Virus record (IMG/VR): IMGVR_UViG_3300005529_000780
Coordinates: 1-28,213 of that record
Strand: one strand, 5' to 3'
DNA: 28,213 bases
Source: a virus
Each line of letters starts with the position of its first letter. Position 1 is the first letter of the stretch. The translations under genes and the position numbers were made by a program. The notes below the pieces were generated by a model. It did no database searches, was not told the origin of the DNA, and saw nothing but the letters and a program-made list of their open reading frames with translations. Below, piece by piece: positions 8,125-15,846 of this stretch.

Positions 8125-8579
8125 AGCCCGTCCATTCCCTTCCGCGTGTAGCGATCGCGATCTGTGCCCGTGACGGTGTCGATGCCGCCCGGTGTTTGCA
8201 TTTCGCCCTGGCCTGCCGGCGTGTCGGGCGTTTCGATCGGCGTAAATTTGTTGGGATCGGCTATGCGCAGCAGGTCGCTGTTATCGTTGCGGCGCGTCTC
8301 CTTTTGATCGTCGCTCAGCGACAACCCGATTCGCTCGCTGAGTGCGTAAAGCACGAGGTGATTGACGATGCTCTTGAGCGAGAGCGGAATTTTCGACGGA
8401 TCGGCATCGAGCGCGTTGCCGCCCTGCGCAATCGCCCGCCGCACCCGCGCGATCGCGTTCTCGATCTCCTCGGTCACCGGGTCGACCGCACCGATGGCAA
8501 CGGTGCGCGCCTGATCCACTAGCGCGCCGTGCCCGGCGGCTTTCAGATCGTCTGCGGTGATGGTGATCCAGTTTGGCAT
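8121..8579 (-). CDS. DUF1320-family protein (Mu gp36-like head-tail connector)
   Basis: This 152-residue protein begins MPNWITITADDLKAAGHGAL. The first 110 residues fit the DUF1320/Mu gp36-like helical pattern: an N-terminal WITITADDL segment, a helix EEIENAIARVRRAIAQGG, then LKSIVNHLVLYALSERIGLSLSDDQ. The tail is Pro/Gly/Thr-rich and probably disordered. In Mu-like phages this family follows the major capsid gene and is thought to act in head-tail connection; the order here is the same. It is preceded by a stable hairpin and has no clear Shine-Dalgarno. Confidence 0.7.
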   Translation of the reverse strand: MPNWITITADDLKAAGHGALVDQARTVAIGAVDPVTEEIENAIARVRRAIAQGGNALDADPSKIPLSLKSIVNHLVLYALSERIGLSLSDDQKETRRNDNSDLLRIADPNKFTPIETPDTPAGQGEMQTPGGIDTVTGTDRDRYTRKGMDGL

Positions 8580-8583
8580 TTTT

Positions 8584-8629
8584 GGTTCAAGACTGCCGCC
8601 CCGCGAAACGGAGCGGCAGGATAAGAACC
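8584..8629 (-). other. Stem-loop directly after the capsid gene
   Basis: An 11-bp stem with one mismatch (arms 8593-8603 and 8609-8619) closes a CGAAA loop. A second 5-bp pairing, GGTTC at 8584-8588 with GAACC at 8625-8629, extends it. It occupies the 63-nt gap between the capsid stop and the next start codon. No U-run follows, so it is more likely an mRNA stabiliser, processing site or attenuator than a strong intrinsic terminator. Confidence 0.5.
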
Positions 8630-8642
8630 AGCCGAAGGCTGT

Positions 8643-9734
8643 TTAGCTAACCGTGAACTTGCGGATGCCGAGCGTGCTCGTGACCTTGATCAGCTCGTAA
8701 TGCTCGACCGTGATGTCCACCAGCTTGCTGGTGACCTGCTGCACATACACGCGCACAGGGCCGCCGCCTTCGACGGGGCTGGTGAAACGCTTGATGTTGC
8801 TCGCGTCCTCGACGTCCGCGCCCGAGAGGGCGAAGAACATCAGCACGAGGTTATTCACGATCTCGGCCAGCGCCGCACCGCTCGCGCTGTAGCGCGCGTG
8901 GTCGATGTGCACCTGGTCGATGCCGAGCAGCATCGCGAGCGCTTCCGGCGTGAGGCTGGCACTCGCGTAGCCGCCCGCCGTGTTTTGCGCACGGAGCGAG
9001 AGGCCGCGTTTCGTCCAGGCGGTTTCGCCGTAGCCGATGCGGTTGCTGCGCATGCCGCGTGCCGTTGCGCCGGTCACGAGGTCGGTGAGCACGTCCTGAT
9101 CCGGATCCTTGCCGGCGGTCGTGTCCCACGTCTTCGCGGTGTTGGTCGCGGCGGCGGAAAGCAGCGCGATGGAACGCCGCAACGAATTGCGGTTGAGCCG
9201 GCGCCTGAGTTTCTCGACGGCACGGGCCTGATAGACCGGGAGGCCGCCAGCGAGGGCGCTGGTCGGGTCCGCGACTTCATCGAGGTCGATGCGGATACGC
9301 AAGCCGCGATTGTCGGTGCGGGCATGGGTTTCCGTGCCGGTATATTTCACCGTCGGGAACTCGGCGCCGATCGCACGCAGGTCGTCGTTCGCTCCGTCAC
9401 TCAGGAACTCCTCGATATTCGTGAACTCCTTGTAGGTGAAACGGCGCGGGACGCTGACTTGCGGCGCGAAGAATTCGAGGGCGTCCTCGATGTTCGACGG
9501 GTCGCGCCAGCCCACCGCATAGAGGGTGGCAGGCTCGTCAAAATACTGCTGCTGGAATACGCTTTCATTCGCGAGGTAAACCTCGCCCGGCTTGATGGTG
9601 CCATCGTTTTCCGATGCCACCAACTGGCGATCGAGCATGCGCTCGGTGGCCAGAACATTGGCGAGGTTCTGCGCGTTTTGCGCGATGAGAGCCCGCCCTG
9701 CTTGGATCTGCTTTTGTGTGAACTTGGTTTTCAT
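8643..9734 (-). CDS. Major capsid protein
   Basis: This 363-residue protein begins MKTKFTQKQIQAGRALIAQN. A GTG nine codons upstream is possible, but it would overlap the previous stop. An N-terminal helical arm is followed by a central domain with PGEVYLANESVFQQQYFDEP and VSVPRRFTYKEFTNIEEFLS, then IRIDLDEVAD and a paired helix region VEKLRRRLNRNSLRRSIALL. Length, the absence of a signal and position (after protease/scaffold and decoration genes, before the DUF1320 gene) fit an HK97-fold capsid subunit of the Mu type. The fold is inferred; no residue proves it. Confidence 0.7.
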   Translation of the reverse strand: MKTKFTQKQIQAGRALIAQNAQNLANVLATERMLDRQLVASENDGTIKPGEVYLANESVFQQQYFDEPATLYAVGWRDPSNIEDALEFFAPQVSVPRRFTYKEFTNIEEFLSDGANDDLRAIGAEFPTVKYTGTETHARTDNRGLRIRIDLDEVADPTSALAGGLPVYQARAVEKLRRRLNRNSLRRSIALLSAAATNTAKTWDTTAGKDPDQDVLTDLVTGATARGMRSNRIGYGETAWTKRGLSLRAQNTAGGYASASLTPEALAMLLGIDQVHIDHARYSASGAALAEIVNNLVLMFFALSGADVEDASNIKRFTSPVEGGGPVRVYVQQVTSKLVDITVEHYELIKVTSTLGIRKFTVS

Positions 9735-9742
9735 GTTGGTGA

Positions 9743-10111
9743 TTACTGCTTCAAAAACCACCAGTGAAAGACGCGAGCATCCGAGCCGCTGGTGGAAACG
9801 ACCTGGAAACTCGTGCCCGACACAACCGTGCCGAGCGTTAGATTTCCCGCGTTCGTCGTGCCGACTCCCTGGAGGTGGAAGATCGAGCCCGACGTGACGT
9901 TGGAATCGGTGATGGTGCAGGAGCCGCTGGTGAGGGCGGCGGTGCCGGTGCGGATGAGCGCGTAAGCCGCGCCACTGCCGAGACCGGGCAGCGAGACGGT
10001 GTTCGTCCCGCTGCGCTGGATGACGATGACGTCGCCCGAGGTCTGCGCGTGCACGGCGGGAACCGCCGCGAACGCGAGAGCCAGGCAGAGAATGGCAAAG
10101 AGGTTTCTCAT
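9743..10111 (-). CDS. Small exported-type beta protein within the head module
   Basis: This 122-residue protein has a clear Sec signal: MRNLFAILCLALAFAAVPAVHAQ with an AxA site at about residue 22 (text split here: VPAVHA then QTSG). The mature part is a Ser/Thr/Gly-rich beta domain ending FHWWFLKQ. It sits between the decoration-protein and capsid genes, 8 nt before the capsid start. The Shine-Dalgarno is weak. A secreted protein between capsid genes is unusual. It could be a capsid ornament with a non-functional leader, or a periplasmic phage factor. I do not recognise a family. Confidence 0.55.
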   Translation of the reverse strand: MRNLFAILCLALAFAAVPAVHAQTSGDVIVIQRSGTNTVSLPGLGSGAAYALIRTGTAALTSGSCTITDSNVTSGSIFHLQGVGTTNAGNLTLGTVVSGTSFQVVSTSGSDARVFHWWFLKQ

Positions 10112-10115
10112 GCCT

Positions 10116-10658
10116 TTAGGCGACGGTGACCGCATACGCGAAGCACGGCACGACCTCGACAAGGTCGGCATCGGCGCTGGCGGCGCTCAAGGCGCGACCG
10201 ACGACGTAATAAGTGCCGGTGGTGACCGGAAGCGTTTTGATTTTACCGCTCGCGGAGGCGACGACTGTGTCGCCTACTGAAATGGCGGCACTCGCCACCA
10301 TGCGCTCGGTGTCTTCATTGAGCCCGAGCAGGTTGACCGGCAGCGGATAGCTCAAATCGCTATTCGCCTGGTCGGCTGTGGGCGTCATGTCGGGCACAAC
10401 GCCGATCGGCACGTCCGTGGCCCCGCAGATGGCGATGTGGCTGGCATCGCTGCCCGCTTTTGCAAGCAGGTAACGCAGGGTGAAGGACGCATCCGCGAGC
10501 CGCGTGCAGCGGCCCTTGGGCGTGATGTTGATGGCGGTGATCGCGTTGGCGAAAAATTCGCCGGCGCGACCCGGTTTAGCCGCGAATGCTGCGAGCAGCA
10601 ACGCGGCGAGGATGGCGATGACAAAGATCGTCGCCAGGATGTTCGTAAGTGTGAACAT
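10116..10658 (-). CDS. Capsid decoration/cement-like protein with hydrophobic leader (DUF2190-like)
   Basis: This protein has 180 residues, with AAGGAG 8 nt before the ATG. Residues 5-27 are strongly hydrophobic (ILATIFVIAILAALLLAAFAA), which is unusual for a head protein. The mature part has the DUF2190/decoration pattern: RYLLAKAGSDASHIAICG, then PIGVVPDM, YPLPVNLLG, AISVGDTVVASASGKIKTLP, and a C-terminal ALSAASADADLVEVVPC, the common ending of small beta-barrel cement proteins. Its position just upstream of the capsid fits. The function is inferred from this pattern. Confidence 0.6.
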   Translation of the reverse strand: MFTLTNILATIFVIAILAALLLAAFAAKPGRAGEFFANAITAINITPKGRCTRLADASFTLRYLLAKAGSDASHIAICGATDVPIGVVPDMTPTADQANSDLSYPLPVNLLGLNEDTERMVASAAISVGDTVVASASGKIKTLPVTTGTYYVVGRALSAASADADLVEVVPCFAYAVTVA

Positions 10659-10733
10659 GGTTTTTTCTCCTTAGTTTGTTTGTTTGTTTTTGTTGCTGCG
10701 CGCGCGGCGTGATTGCCGCCCGCTCAGAGTGGT

Positions 10734-10916
10734 TTACTCCGCCGGCTCCTCCGCCTTGGGCGGTTCGTCGTGCGGATCGGTCGCGTCGTGCGCGGCCTGC
10801 GTTTGTAAAACTTCCAATGCCTGCGCGCGGGTGAGCCCGGCGGAGGTTTTGGCGGTGATTTCCTCCGCGCTGAATTCAGTGCGGACCGGCGTTTGTGCTT
10901 TTGGTTTTTTGGGCAT
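10734..10916 (-). CDS. Small acidic/basic-ended protein in head module
   Basis: This 60-residue protein begins MPKKPKAQTPVRTEFSAEEI, contains a helix around TRAQALEVLQTQAAHD, and ends in an acidic run HDEPPKAEEPAE. GGAGGAG lies 9 nt before the ATG, the best Shine-Dalgarno in this part of the operon, and this supports a real gene. It starts 6 nt after the protease/scaffold stop. No family is recognised; a scaffold-accessory role would fit its position and its charge split. Confidence 0.55.
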   Translation of the reverse strand: MPKKPKAQTPVRTEFSAEEITAKTSAGLTRAQALEVLQTQAAHDATDPHDEPPKAEEPAE

Positions 10917-10922
10917 GATTTT

Positions 10923-12281
10923 TTACTCCTCCCGCGCTCCTGCGCGTTTCATTTGGGCGAAGAGCTGCTGGCCCTCCGCGCTGTTGGCGACGGCCTCGAA
11001 GCGGTCTTCGTAAGCCTCGTTTGGAAATTCCTGCGCCCGCGCATTCATCAGCTCCTCAAACTTCGCGGTGCGTTCCCGCGCATCGTTGGTGAGCACGGCG
11101 TTTTTGCCGGCAAGATCGGTGGTCGTGGCCGTGGTCTTCACCGCCTGCCTCACGTTCGCCAGCTCGGCGGCTTTGGTTTCGAACGCTTCGCCCGCGTTGC
11201 AGAGCTCCTCGATCTTCGCGTCGCGGTCCGCGGTGATGATCTTGCCGCTCTTGACGAGCTGCTCGACGATCAGCGTCGCGCGGGCCTTGCGTTCGTTCGC
11301 GAAGGCTTCGCCTTTTTTCTCCGCCTCGGTTTTGAACGTGTCGCGCTCGGTGGCGATGTTGGCGAGGTCGGTATTGAAACGCTCAACGACGGCGCCGATC
11401 TCGACGCCATCCTTTTCGTTGACCAGCTCGACCACGAGTTTGCCGTCGGCTTCGCTCACTGCGAAGAGCGGCGGCTTTTCGTTCGCGAGCGTGTTGCGCG
11501 CTTTTTCCAGCGCCTCGATCACCTGCTCCATCGTCACGTCCTCGTCTTCCTTGAATCCGGCGATGAGCTTGAGCTTCGGCGGCACGACCGGCTTGTCCGC
11601 TGCGGGCACATCGTCGGCGGCTTCATTCGCCAGCGCCGCCGGTTTCACCGGGATCTGCGGTTCGTTGGTAAAGCCGACGCTCTTGACCGCCACCGGGCGG
11701 AAGATGGTGACGCCGCGTTCGCTGCCGCCGGGCAATGCCCGCCAGTTCACGCTGTGGCCGTGGAAAGCTTCGTTGGCGATGAGTTGCTCGCCGTCGACAT
11801 TCCAGTGCGGTTTCGCAAAAAGTCCATGATCGCCGCAAGGCACGCCGGTATTCGCAAAGTCGGCGCACGCGTTGCACGCTGGATCGTGACGCACCGCCAT
11901 CTCGCGGATGCGCCCGTAAGCGCGCGTGTCGGTGTGCACGTTTTTAAAGCGCGGATGATCGGGATGCCCGATATACCACGGCGCGCCGAGCGGCTGTGTG
12001 ATCTTGCGCGCCACGCCTGCAAAGGCGTTGCAGATCGTCTCCGCGTCGGTGCGTTCCATTCGCTGGATCACGCGCTTGCCGCTCTTGTCGACATTCGCGA
12101 AATCGCCAAACGGCGAGAGCTGCACCCAGCCGTCTTCACGCGGGGCAAAATGGTTGACGAACATCTCGGCCACGTCCGTTTCCTCCGCCGTTTCATTGGC
12201 GAAGAACTGCGAGCGGCGCGGGCAAAGCCCGGTGATGAATGCCGCGGCAAAGGCGGCGATGAATGAGCGGATTGTTTTCAT
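10923..12281 (-). CDS. Prohead protease/scaffold (Mu gpI-like)
   Basis: This protein has 452 residues from the ATG that overlaps the portal stop (ATGA). Longer upstream extensions run antisense-like through the portal frame and are rejected. Residues about 50-62 (GWVQLSPFGDFAN) and 103-110 (YIGHPDHP), followed by TRAYGRIREMAVRHD, match the Mu gpI-type protease segment W-x-x-L-x-P-F-G and Y-x-G-H-P-D. Residues about 190-210 (SVGFTNEPQIPVKP) close the protease part. Residues 235-452 form a long Ala/Glu/Lys coiled coil, the scaffold. A hydrophobic N-terminus (FIAAFAAAFITGLC) and a CNAC...C cluster at about residues 134-149 are unusual additions. Confidence 0.75.
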   Translation of the reverse strand: MKTIRSFIAAFAAAFITGLCPRRSQFFANETAEETDVAEMFVNHFAPREDGWVQLSPFGDFANVDKSGKRVIQRMERTDAETICNAFAGVARKITQPLGAPWYIGHPDHPRFKNVHTDTRAYGRIREMAVRHDPACNACADFANTGVPCGDHGLFAKPHWNVDGEQLIANEAFHGHSVNWRALPGGSERGVTIFRPVAVKSVGFTNEPQIPVKPAALANEAADDVPAADKPVVPPKLKLIAGFKEDEDVTMEQVIEALEKARNTLANEKPPLFAVSEADGKLVVELVNEKDGVEIGAVVERFNTDLANIATERDTFKTEAEKKGEAFANERKARATLIVEQLVKSGKIITADRDAKIEELCNAGEAFETKAAELANVRQAVKTTATTTDLAGKNAVLTNDARERTAKFEELMNARAQEFPNEAYEDRFEAVANSAEGQQLFAQMKRAGAREE

Positions 12282-13663
12282 GTTTGTGGTTTGTGATTTG
12301 CGAGGGCTTCCTCCACGAGCACCAGGAGGCGCTCGGCTTTTTGGTTGGCGAGAGATTGGTTTTGCGGCGGCTTGCCGGTTTCCTCGGGCGGAGTCGGAGC
12401 GGCGGAAGGTTTGAGCGGCGTGTCCTTCGGGTCGATGTCGGGCCGTCCGTAATGCTCCATGCGTTCGCGGGTGCCGAGCGGCGCGCCGGCCTTGAGCAGC
12501 CAGTCGTCGATTTTCAAGTCGAGATCGGTGTTTTCCTTTTCCGGCACGATCAGGCGGGAGTAAGCCAGCGGCGTGTCGGTCCCGAATTTTTGCAGGATGA
12601 CAAACCGGTCGATGTAAAGGTTGAGAGTGTCGGAGATCAGCGCCGCATCGTCCTCGAGCAGGATGTCGCCTTCGTCGGCCTGCACGCTTGCGCCTTTGTT
12701 GTCGGCGCTCATGGTGGAGAGATCGCTGCCGCGCCAGAGCGATACCATCGCGCGGTCCATGCGCTCGATCAGCGGCGGGAAAGGAAGTTGTCCCGAGCCG
12801 CTGTCGGCGGTCACGAGCTGGATCGGCTCCTTGATCGCGCCGTCGGCGCCGTAAACGACGCCGCTCCAGTTCTGGCCGAAGCTGGCAACCGCATCGCGCA
12901 TCGCCCTGCCGGCGTCGCTGTCCTTGGCCGCGTTCGTCTGGCCGAGCACGCCCGGTGTTCCAAACTTGTCCGAGTAGCTCACCCAATCCTTGAGCGGGAG
13001 ATTTTTGAACATGTATGCGACCGAACAGGCTTCCATGAGCCCGTCACCCTTGGTGATCATCCAGCCGCCCTCCTCCAGCGGCACGCCAAACGCGCCGCCC
13101 AGCGGCACGCGCAGGAATTGCAGCTTGCCGGTGCGGTTCTCGAAAAACCAGAGCGGAGTAAACCGCAGCTCGGCGGTGAGCACCTCGCCCGGCTGCCAGA
13201 CGATCTCGTGCACGGCGTAGTATTTGCCGACTGCGTCCATCATCTGCCGCACGAGGAGCGAGAAACCGCCCCGCTCGTTTTCATCGAGCGCGTTGACGGC
13301 GCTCAGGTTGTCGTAAAATTCATCGAGCGCCTCCGCGTGCAACGCCGCTTCGTCGGACTCCTCGCGCTGCAGCGATTCGCGTTTCAGTTTCGCGACATTC
13401 TTTTTGCGCTTGGCCGCAACGCCCTTGAGCACATCGTCGCGCCGCTCGATCGCATCCCAGAGCATCGCGGCATAAGCCACGTAGCCGAGCTGGAACTGGT
13501 CGAGCTGGGCGGAAAGGATTTGCGGGGTGAGCCCGCGCAGCGGATTGAAGCGCGTGCGCAACGCCAGCTCGACCACGTCCGCGCTGATCTCCGGCGTGGT
13601 CTTGAGCGGCGGCATTGCCGCTTTTCTGCCGCCAGTTCCGTTCAGTTTGGCCGGCGCTACCAT
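12278..13663 (-). CDS. Portal protein (DUF935, Mu gp29-like)
   Basis: This 461-residue protein starts MVAPAKLNG. The ATG at 13663 has GGGGGAG 8 nt upstream and overlaps the stop of the preceding 44-residue ORF, so it is preferred over an earlier in-frame ATG. The DUF935 pattern is clear: LRTRFNPLRGLTPQILSAQLDQF, then QLGYVAYAAMLWDAIERRDD, KYYAVHEIVWQPGEVL, LTADSGSGQLPFPPLIERMD and SLWRGSDLSTMSADN, with a C-terminal helical tail. Portals form the dodecameric DNA gate of the head. The tail is Pro/Gln-rich and overlaps the protease start by 4 nt, which points to coupled translation. Confidence 0.85.
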   Translation of the reverse strand: MVAPAKLNGTGGRKAAMPPLKTTPEISADVVELALRTRFNPLRGLTPQILSAQLDQFQLGYVAYAAMLWDAIERRDDVLKGVAAKRKKNVAKLKRESLQREESDEAALHAEALDEFYDNLSAVNALDENERGGFSLLVRQMMDAVGKYYAVHEIVWQPGEVLTAELRFTPLWFFENRTGKLQFLRVPLGGAFGVPLEEGGWMITKGDGLMEACSVAYMFKNLPLKDWVSYSDKFGTPGVLGQTNAAKDSDAGRAMRDAVASFGQNWSGVVYGADGAIKEPIQLVTADSGSGQLPFPPLIERMDRAMVSLWRGSDLSTMSADNKGASVQADEGDILLEDDAALISDTLNLYIDRFVILQKFGTDTPLAYSRLIVPEKENTDLDLKIDDWLLKAGAPLGTRERMEHYGRPDIDPKDTPLKPSAAPTPPEETGKPPQNQSLANQKAERLLVLVEEALANHKPQT

Positions 13664-13791
13664 TTCGCGGCTCCCCCTGTCGTTTTCAGTGCCGTTGCAA
13701 ACCCGTTGCAATGCCTTGCAAACGCGTTTTGGCGCGCGGTGAGGCCATTGATAAGGGTAAGGCCGAAATTCGGGCTTTTAGCGCGTTTCAT
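13657..13791 (-). CDS. Tiny ORF, 44 residues, coupled to portal gene
   Basis: A 44-residue frame starts at an ATG overlapping the previous tiny ORF's stop (ATGA) and ends at a TAG inside the portal start region (ATGGTAG). It begins MKRAKSPNFGLTLINGLT and contains GLTARQNAFARHCNGF, which loosely recalls the L-T-x-x-Q-x-x-F-x-x-x-Y helix at the start of many small terminases; that likeness is weak. Perfect chaining with both neighbours argues that it is translated. Its DNA carries three phased TTGCAA boxes, so the segment may also be selected as a site. Confidence 0.5.
   Translation of the reverse strand: MKRAKSPNFGLTLINGLTARQNAFARHCNGFATALKTTGGAAKW
13695..13721. repeat. Three helically phased TTGCAA boxes
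   Basis: The self-complementary hexamer TTGCAA occurs at 13695-13700, 13706-13711 and 13716-13721, with spacings of 11 and 10 bp, about one helical turn each. The array lies between the terminase and portal coding regions, about 32 nt before the portal start codon as read on the minus strand. It may be a binding site (packaging or transcription) or a by-product of coding. No protein partner can be named. Confidence 0.4.
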
Positions 13792-13901
13792 ACGGCGAGC
13801 TTGATCCCCAGTTTGCGTGCGATCGCGGCGACCTGCTCGCGGGTCCTGCCGCGCCGGATTTGGCGAAAGCCTTTGTTGTTGTGATGGCGGCGCGTTTTCA
13901 A
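13788..13901 (-). CDS. Tiny basic ORF, 37 residues, between terminase and portal genes
   Basis: A TTG at 13901 overlaps the large terminase stop (TTGA), and the frame ends in TGA overlapping the next ATG. The 37-residue product is very basic (MKTRRHHNNKGFRQIRRGRT if initiated with Met), then has a short helix REQVAAIARKLGIKLAV that resembles half of a helix-turn-helix. GGGGGTG lies upstream. It fills the gap exactly and lies between two packaging genes, so a nucleic-acid-binding packaging accessory is possible. I do not know of a named family. Confidence 0.5.
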   Translation of the reverse strand: MKTRRHHNNKGFRQIRRGRTREQVAAIARKLGIKLAV

Positions 13902-15280
13902 ATCAGCACCCCCGAGCGTCGTTCATAGCGGTCGCGTGGCCGGGCGTCCTCCACTTCGTCGAAGGCGAAATTGGAAAAGCTTTCCTTGCCCGCGTGGAGC
14001 GCGAGTGCCTTCGACCAGAAACGGTCGCAGTGCGAATCCTCGCTGTCGCCGACGAACCGGATATTGCCGGCGGTGGTGGTTTCCTTTTTGATCCCGCGCA
14101 GGTCGCGCCGCAGGTTTTCGTCCTTGGCGTAGCGGAGCGTGCGGTCCTCGTGCGCGCTGCGCAGCGGGAAGGCGAGATCTTCTTTTACCTGTCCGCTGAA
14201 ACGCACCGCTTCCACGCGATATTTGCCAAAGCGCTCCTGCGCGCGCTCGGCGAGTTGCATGCCGAGGCCGGTGGAATCGATGCACGCCCGGCGCATCTGC
14301 GGCAGCGCGAGCAGCCGGTAGAGCTCGTGCTCCTGCTCGGCAAAAGTTTTGTTGCGCAGCTCGATCCGCATCCGCTCCCACATGACGTCGCCGACCTTTT
14401 CCTCCACGTCGAAAACGGTGAGGTGCGCTTTGCGCGCGATGTCGGCGCCGAGGTAGAGCGGATTGTTGCAGGTTTCGAGGTAGGCAAAATCGCGCCGCGC
14501 GCTTTCATCCTCGCAGGCCTGGATCATGTCGTAAGTGATGAAGGCCGCGCCTTCATCCGCCGGCACGCAGCAATACTCCTGCAACCATTGTTCATGGTCG
14601 ATGCACTCGCGCTCGATCCGCGCAAGGAACTCCGCGCGCGTCTCCTTGTCGCCGGTGGCGGCGTTAATCTTCTCGACGATGCCCTGCTCGACCGCTTTGT
14701 GGATCGGCACCGAGTGGAGCGACCAGCCCATCGGGTTGCCACGTTCCTTGATGTCGGTGATGATGGAGTTGAAAAGCGAGCCGACGCCGCGATGCGTGCT
14801 GATCACCACGAACTGGCCGCCCCATTGCGTGGCCGGCTTGCCGATCGCATACGCCTCGCGCTGGTAATCGAGCTTGCGCAGCGCAAACTCGTCAATTTTC
14901 ACATGGCCGGTTTTGCCCGCGATCGCGTCGGGGTTCGCGGAGACGACATTGATCGTGCGGCCATTGGCGAACCTGAGCACGTAGGCGGTGAGATCCTTGT
15001 CGGAATCGATCACCACTTCGCCCAAATCCTCGGCGGCGTAATTGAGCACGCGGGCCCAGCGCTTGCAGTAGAGCAGGTATTGCTTCGCCTGCGTCTCATC
15101 GCGCGAGCTCACCCACACATCGAGCCGGGCATCCCTCGGCGCGACCTTGCGCACGCTGTCGTAGCTGTCCGCGTAGGAAAAACCGATCTGGCGCGATTTC
15201 TCGACAATCTTGAGGCGCGACTGGTCGTTGATCCAGTCCGCCTGGAACTGCATGAAATATTTCTCGGCGCGCGGGCTCAC
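13898..15280 (-). CDS. terL: Terminase large subunit (Mu gp28-like)
   Basis: This protein has 460 residues from a GTG at 15280 that overlaps the small terminase stop (GTGA), with GGGAG upstream. An ATG nine codons later (15253) is an alternative. Walker A is at about residues 28-35 (KSRQIGFS), the form typical of Mu-type terminases, and Walker B is at about 127-132 (VKIDEF). RNase H-type nuclease acidic residues appear in YLGADIARKAHL, RACIDSTGLGM and SHCDRFWSKALALH. The enzyme pumps and cuts DNA during head filling. It lies between the small terminase and portal genes, as in Mu. The upstream extension of the frame to 15850 is antisense-like and was excluded. Confidence 0.9.
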   Translation of the reverse strand: MSPRAEKYFMQFQADWINDQSRLKIVEKSRQIGFSYADSYDSVRKVAPRDARLDVWVSSRDETQAKQYLLYCKRWARVLNYAAEDLGEVVIDSDKDLTAYVLRFANGRTINVVSANPDAIAGKTGHVKIDEFALRKLDYQREAYAIGKPATQWGGQFVVISTHRGVGSLFNSIITDIKERGNPMGWSLHSVPIHKAVEQGIVEKINAATGDKETRAEFLARIERECIDHEQWLQEYCCVPADEGAAFITYDMIQACEDESARRDFAYLETCNNPLYLGADIARKAHLTVFDVEEKVGDVMWERMRIELRNKTFAEQEHELYRLLALPQMRRACIDSTGLGMQLAERAQERFGKYRVEAVRFSGQVKEDLAFPLRSAHEDRTLRYAKDENLRRDLRGIKKETTTAGNIRFVGDSEDSHCDRFWSKALALHAGKESFSNFAFDEVEDARPRDRYERRSGVLI

Positions 15281-15846
15281 AATAAATTGAGCTCCCGTTC
15301 GATTCGTTCGAGCGTTTCCTTGGTCACACCGCCCTTGCTCGCCTTCGCATCGCGCAACGCAGCCTGAGCCCGGTCGTAAGCTTCCGCTTTCTTTTCGAGC
15401 AGAAGCACGCGCCGGTTGGAAATCGCGATCTTCGCTTTTTCCAGCTCCGCTTTCATCTTCGCCGTCTCCTTGTGGAGCCGCAGGTATTCCATCTCGCGGA
15501 ACTCCTTCGAGTCCTCGCCCGCCTGCGCGATCGCGGTGAAGTAAAGCTGCCCGCTCTCGCGAATCTGCTCGGCACTCATGCCGGGGCATTCCGCTTTCAG
15601 CGATTGTTCGAACGCTTCCGCCTGCGCACGCAGGCCCGAGAAGACACGCCGCGAGCGCCAGCCATGCCACCAGCGCACGAGCTGCGAGCGGGTGACGGAA
15701 AGGCCGTCCTTCTCCAGATGCCTGCGCGTGACCTCGTAGCGGTCGCCTTTTTTGACCTTCATCAAAAACTCCGCGATCTCCTGCTGGCGTTCCTCCGGCA
15801 GGTTGCCGAGGAGCGAATCGGTGCGGAAAGAGACTTGCCTGCTCAT
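15277..15846 (-). CDS. Terminase small subunit (DUF3486-like, Mu gp27-like)
   Basis: This 189-residue protein begins MSRQVSFRTDSLLGNLPEER. The N-terminal part fits a DUF3486 pattern: LPEERQQEIAEFLMK, then a helix-turn-helix in which VTRSQLVRWWHGWRSRR is the recognition region. The C-terminal half is a long coiled coil (AKMKAELEKAKIAISNRRVL) suited to oligomerisation. It is immediately upstream of the large terminase, with a 4-nt overlap. Small terminases recognise the packaging site and load the motor. Sequence similarity to Mu gp27 is in pattern rather than in long identities. Confidence 0.75.
   Translation of the reverse strand: MSRQVSFRTDSLLGNLPEERQQEIAEFLMKVKKGDRYEVTRRHLEKDGLSVTRSQLVRWWHGWRSRRVFSGLRAQAEAFEQSLKAECPGMSAEQIRESGQLYFTAIAQAGEDSKEFREMEYLRLHKETAKMKAELEKAKIAISNRRVLLLEKKAEAYDRAQAALRDAKASKGGVTKETLERIERELNLL

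Noticed and set aside
10659-10733. Intrinsic terminator in the gap before the decoration-like gene
   Set aside because: There is a short GCGGC/GCCGC stem, but on the minus strand it is followed by an A/C-rich leader and a Shine-Dalgarno site, not a U-run.
12282-12986. Upstream extension of the protease/scaffold frame
   Set aside because: It lies wholly inside the portal gene; the ATGA overlap at 12281 and the gpI-type motifs beginning after it fix the start.
10893-15367. Long plus-strand open frames opposite protease, portal and terminase genes
   Set aside because: These are shadows of the GC-rich minus-strand genes; they contain no recognisable domain and conflict with well-supported, coupled genes.
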